From NCBI RefSeq assembly GCF_002261335.1, contig NZ_NEVL01000001.1, positions 682,001 to 746,000 on the forward strand: a stretch of 64,000 nucleotides of DNA, written 5' to 3'. The notes under the pieces were generated by a model. The model had not been told where the DNA came from and ran no database searches. It saw nothing but the letters and a program-made list of their open reading frames with translations. Every line of letters starts with the position of its first letter. Position 1 is the first letter of the stretch. A program made the position numbers and the translations under genes. The DNA is from Bordetella genomosp. 1 (GTDB lineage: Bacteria; Pseudomonadota; Gammaproteobacteria; Burkholderiales; Burkholderiaceae_B). Shown here piece by piece: positions 61,326 through 64,000 of this stretch.

Positions 61326-62863
61326 ACGCCATCGCGGGTTCGCGTGCCGAGCTGGAGGCCGTCGGGCGTGCCCGGCCGATCTCCGAAGGATCCGAATGGA
61401 CCTTCGAACTCATCCAGCGCTATGACGAGGTCATCTCCGAGACGGCTCGCGAGTATGGCCTGGATACCTATCCCAACCAGATCGAGGTGATCACCTCCGA
61501 GCAGATGCTCGACGCCTACGCCTCCGCGGGCCTGCCCATCGGCTATCCGCACTGGTCGTACGGCAAGGAGTTCATCCGCAACGAGCAGTACTACCGCAAG
61601 GGCATGCAGGGCCTGGCGTACGAGATCGTCATCAATTCCAACCCCTGCATCTCGTACCTGATGGAAGAGAATTCCATGCCGATGCAGGCGCTCGTGATCG
61701 CGCATGCCTGCTACGGCCACAACTCTTTCTTCAAAAACAATTACCTGTTTCGCCAGTGGACCGACGCCGACGGCGTGCTGGACTACCTGGTGTTCGCGCG
61801 CCGCTATGTGATGGAGTGCGAGGAGCGCTACGGCATCGACGCCGTGGAGGCCATGCTCGACTCCTGCCACGCGCTGCAGATGCACGGCGTGGACCGCTAC
61901 AAGCGGCCGCCGCCGATCTCGTATCGCGAGGAGGCCACGCGCCAGGCCGAGCGCGAGGAACACGCCCGCCGCCAGTACAACGATCTCTGGCGCACCGTGC
62001 CGCGCGCGCAATCCGCGCCCGAGGCCGAGCGCCAGCGCAGCGTGTTTCCGCCGGAGCCCGAGGAAAACATCCTCTACTTTATCGAGAAGTATTCGCCCAA
62101 GCTCGAGCCCTGGCAGAAAGAGCTGGTGCGCATCGTGCGCAAGGTGGGCCAGTATTTCTATCCGCAGACCCAGACCAAGGTGATGAACGAGGGCTGGGCC
62201 ACGTTCTGGCACTACACGCTGCTCAACCGCCTGCATCAGCGCGGCCAGGTCAACGACGGCTTCATGATGGAAGTGCTGGCCAGCCACACCAACGTGGTGA
62301 GCCAGCGCGGCTTCGACGAGCGCGGCTACGGCGGCATCAATCCGTATGCCCTGGGCTACGCGATGATGACCGACATCCGCCGCATGTGCGAGAACCCTAC
62401 CGACGAAGACCGGCGCTGGTTTCCCGACATCTGCGGCACCGACTGGATCAAGACGCTCGACTTCGCGATGCGCAACTTCAAGGACGAGTCGTTCATCTCG
62501 CAGTATCTGTCGCCGCGCCTGATCCGCGAATTCCGCTTCTTCGCCGTGGCCGATCACGAGGCCAACCCCAAGCTCGAGATCGCCGCCATCCACGACGACG
62601 ACGGCTACCGCCAGGTGCGCAAGCTGCTCGCCGCGCAGCACAACCGCGACAACCAGGTGCCCGACATCCAGGTGGTGCGCTACTTCCGCGAGTCGGATCG
62701 CTCGCTGGTGCTGCGCCACACCCAGAGCCGCGGCCGGCCGCTCGAAAGCAGCGAGGCCGACCAGGTGATGAAGCACCTCGGCCGCCTGTGGGGCTTCCGG
62801 GTTCGACTGGAAGAGGCCGCGCCCGACGGCACCGTGCTGTCGTACCGCCAGATCGAGCCTTGA
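61322..62863 (+). CDS. SpoVR family protein
   Basis: 513 residues, full length for the family (E. coli YcgB). Conserved blocks are IAHACYGHNSFFKNNYLFRQ near 125-145, MNEGWATFWHYTLLNRLHQR near 288-307, and INPYALGYAMM. Clustered Asn, His and Glu residues suggest a metal site. Cytoplasmic, function unproven. Third member of the PrkA-YeaH-SpoVR module, a conserved set in many non-sporulating bacteria. Confidence 0.95.
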   Translation: MNAIAGSRAELEAVGRARPISEGSEWTFELIQRYDEVISETAREYGLDTYPNQIEVITSEQMLDAYASAGLPIGYPHWSYGKEFIRNEQYYRKGMQGLAYEIVINSNPCISYLMEENSMPMQALVIAHACYGHNSFFKNNYLFRQWTDADGVLDYLVFARRYVMECEERYGIDAVEAMLDSCHALQMHGVDRYKRPPPISYREEATRQAEREEHARRQYNDLWRTVPRAQSAPEAERQRSVFPPEPEENILYFIEKYSPKLEPWQKELVRIVRKVGQYFYPQTQTKVMNEGWATFWHYTLLNRLHQRGQVNDGFMMEVLASHTNVVSQRGFDERGYGGINPYALGYAMMTDIRRMCENPTDEDRRWFPDICGTDWIKTLDFAMRNFKDESFISQYLSPRLIREFRFFAVADHEANPKLEIAAIHDDDGYRQVRKLLAAQHNRDNQVPDIQVVRYFRESDRSLVLRHTQSRGRPLESSEADQVMKHLGRLWGFRVRLEEAAPDGTVLSYRQIEP

Positions 62864-62970
62864 TTCCCGAGAGCGGGGCGCACCGGCGCGCCACGGCGTG
62901 CTAGTGCGTCCCCTTTTTTAGCCCACGTGTGGCGCCTGCGTCATCTGTCATGCCACGGTTCCGCCGATTC

Positions 62971-62979
62971 TGCTAGAAT
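62971..62979 (+). promoter_or_regulatory. Probable tRNA-Ser promoter -10
   Basis: TGCTAGAAT is an extended -10 with hexamer TAGAAT about 66 bp before the tRNA. The -35 region (TGCCAC at 62951-62956) is weak. The rest of 62864-63044 holds no gene. Confidence 0.45.
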
Positions 62980-63044
62980 CGCGGATTCGCGTTTTCCGCA
63001 ATGCGGCTTTGGCCGCCAGTCGAGGATCTCAGCGAGCCAAATTA

Positions 63045-63135
63045 GGACAGGTGGCCGAGTGGTTGAAGGCGCACGCCTGGAAAGCGTGTATACGTCAAAA
63101 GCGTATCGGGGGTTCGAATCCCCCTCTGTCCGCCA
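63045..63135 (+). tRNA. tRNA-Ser (anticodon GGA)
   Basis: 91 nt including an encoded CCA. Acceptor stem GGACAGG/TCTGTCC (one G-U), D arm with GGCCGAGTGGTTGAAGGC, anticodon stem CACGC/GCGTG with loop CTGGAAA (anticodon GGA), a long variable arm typical of serine tRNAs, and T loop GTTCGAATC. Reads UCC and UCU codons. Confidence 0.97.
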
Positions 63136-63163
63136 AGAATTTGCGCATCCTCCAGATGCCATG

Positions 63164-63201
63164 AAAAAACCCGCAGACGCGTGAGCGCTGCGGGTTTTTT
63201 T
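63164..63201. terminator. Terminator after tRNA-Ser
   Basis: Stem AAAAAACCCGCAG/CTGCGGGTTTTTT with an 11-nt loop, flanked by A and T runs, 28 bp past the tRNA. It also faces the minus-strand GNAT gene, so it can act from both sides. Confidence 0.9.
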
Positions 63202-63299
63202 CATGGGCTTGGAAACTTCAATACGACCGCGAGACCTTCCTGACAAGCGGGTATCGCGGCGTTTGCGGCTTTGGCTGTTCCGCGGAGGATCGGAGGGGG

Positions 63300-63764
63300 C
63301 TACGCGCCTGTCTCACAGGAATAAAGCGTGAGTTCATCACGAGGCGTTGCCCCAATGCCGCGCCAGAATGCACGCCCTTTTGCGTTGTCGGCGAAGACCA
63401 ACAGGTGGCACTTGGCGATGCCTTGTGCGCGGAGCGCGGCCAGGCTTGCTGAAACCAGCGCCCGTCCCAGACCCCGCCTTCTCATGAGGGGCGAGACCAC
63501 GAGGTGATGTATTAACCCGCGGCGTCCGTCATGACCACACAAAATGGTGCCGACGAGCTCGTTGTCATCCCAGGCAGTGAAGCTGAGGCCGGAATTTCGA
63601 TCCAGAAACGCCGATATCGCGGAATAGCTATCGGCGTCGCTCAATCCGACTTCAGGCGTGCGCAACCATAATTCGAGTGCGATCGCGTGATCGGAGGCCA
63701 GAAATTCACGCATCGTGAGAGATTTTGCGGGGCTCGAGCTTGTAGTCTGGCCGTCGAAACTCAT
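63300..63764 (-). CDS. GNAT-family N-acetyltransferase
   Basis: 154 residues. The acetyl-CoA-binding motif A is HHLVVSPLMRRRGLGRAL (about 87-104), with an Asn-containing motif (FADNAKGRAFWRGIGA) later. The fold is a simple single-domain GNAT, substrate unknown, and such proteins often acetylate small molecules or protein N-termini. GAGGTTCCG precedes the ATG. GC content is lower than in its neighbours, hinting at recent acquisition. Confidence 0.88.
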   Translation of the reverse strand: MSFDGQTTSSSPAKSLTMREFLASDHAIALELWLRTPEVGLSDADSYSAISAFLDRNSGLSFTAWDDNELVGTILCGHDGRRGLIHHLVVSPLMRRRGLGRALVSASLAALRAQGIAKCHLLVFADNAKGRAFWRGIGATPRDELTLYSCETGA

Positions 63765-63937
63765 CGGAACCTCGTTTTAGAAAGCGGGATACACAGAACC
63801 TACGTCTCCTCGCGCATCCTCTTCCACGCGGAACAGATCGTCAAACGCTGGCGTCCAGGGCTGTCGTCGATAGCTGGCTGCGCTCGAGGCGGCATCGCTC
63901 AACGCGATTGCCGAGTTGCAGCCGCATCCGCCGACCC

Positions 63938-64000
63938 TCACTTCCAGTCGATGCGTTCCAGCGTCATCTGCGAGATGTCGAAGTTGGCGCGGCCGACCAG
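63938..64000 (-). CDS. C-terminal end of an unidentified protein, cut by window edge
   Basis: The last 20 codons of a minus-strand frame ending LVGRANFDISQMTLERIDWK plus TGA at 63938-63940. Codons end mostly in G or C, as in real genes of this genome. The upstream part is outside the window. The C-terminus alone does not let me name the family. The 173 bp between it and the GNAT start hold nothing I can support. Confidence 0.4.
   Translation of the reverse strand: MVGRANFDISQMTLERIDWK

Overview
This is a GC-rich chromosomal window, and nothing in it looks like phage, plasmid or insertion-sequence DNA. Gene content and order suggest a beta-proteobacterium of the Burkholderiales, probably Alcaligenaceae close to Bordetella or Achromobacter. 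The clues are a Bug/TctC-type binding protein beside a LysR-controlled hydrolase, a fused indolepyruvate:ferredoxin oxidoreductase, the pmbA/yjgA and erpA/anmK/M23/tyrS neighbourhoods, and a full aerobic benzoyl-CoA (box) pathway. The genus is an inference from gene order, not from a phylogenetic marker.

Layout. 1-1595: 5' part of nrdA (class Ia ribonucleotide reductase) on the minus strand, with two NrdR boxes upstream. 1899-6115: fused indolepyruvate oxidoreductase and a divergent Lrp/AsnC regulator. 6169-9013: Bug binding protein and alpha/beta hydrolase, divergent from a LysR regulator. 9207-11355: small lipoprotein, MFS transporter, and an orphan HicB-like protein between two identical palindromic terminators. 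11542-15534: gltX and a divergent PatZ-like acyl-CoA synthetase/GNAT fusion. 15578-18018: GntR regulator and divergent permease. 18023-32916: benzoate island. A nine-gene minus-strand operon (DUF4863, boxD, bclA, hydrolase, five-gene Liv-type ABC transporter) faces boxR and boxC-boxB-boxA on the plus strand. 32921-36284: sulfonate/nitrate-type ABC transporter with an isochorismatase-fold hydrolase. 36632-39316: carboxylesterase, yjgA/darP, pmbA. 39517-40617: TRAP binding protein without its permeases. 40639-40832: REP-like repeats. 41118-49045: rplM-rpsI, argC, DUF6776 protein, erpA, anmK, M23 peptidase, tyrS. 49077-57463: PEBP protein, glyA, nrdR, cysteine hydrolase plus GlxA-type regulator, ribD-ribE, LTA-synthase-like sulfatase. 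57464-58127: repeat-bearing, lower-GC spacer. 58128-62863: prkA-yeaH-spoVR. 63045-63135: tRNA-Ser(GGA). 63300-64000: GNAT acetyltransferase and the end of an unidentified gene.

The genes fit together as a benzoate-using module. Benzoate is imported by the Liv-type transporter, activated by BclA, epoxidised by BoxAB, opened by BoxC and oxidised by BoxD, with BoxR as likely repressor. TGCA-N6-TGCA sites in both box promoter regions fit that control. Two NrdR boxes 32 bp apart before nrdA, with nrdR itself in the window, make a second regulator-target pair. No wholly new system was found. The best leads are the BoxR site set and its overlap with the boxR terminator, the REP-like cluster before rplM, the ABC transporter/isochorismatase operon with its palindromes, the truncated orphan HicB, and the PrkA upstream spacer.
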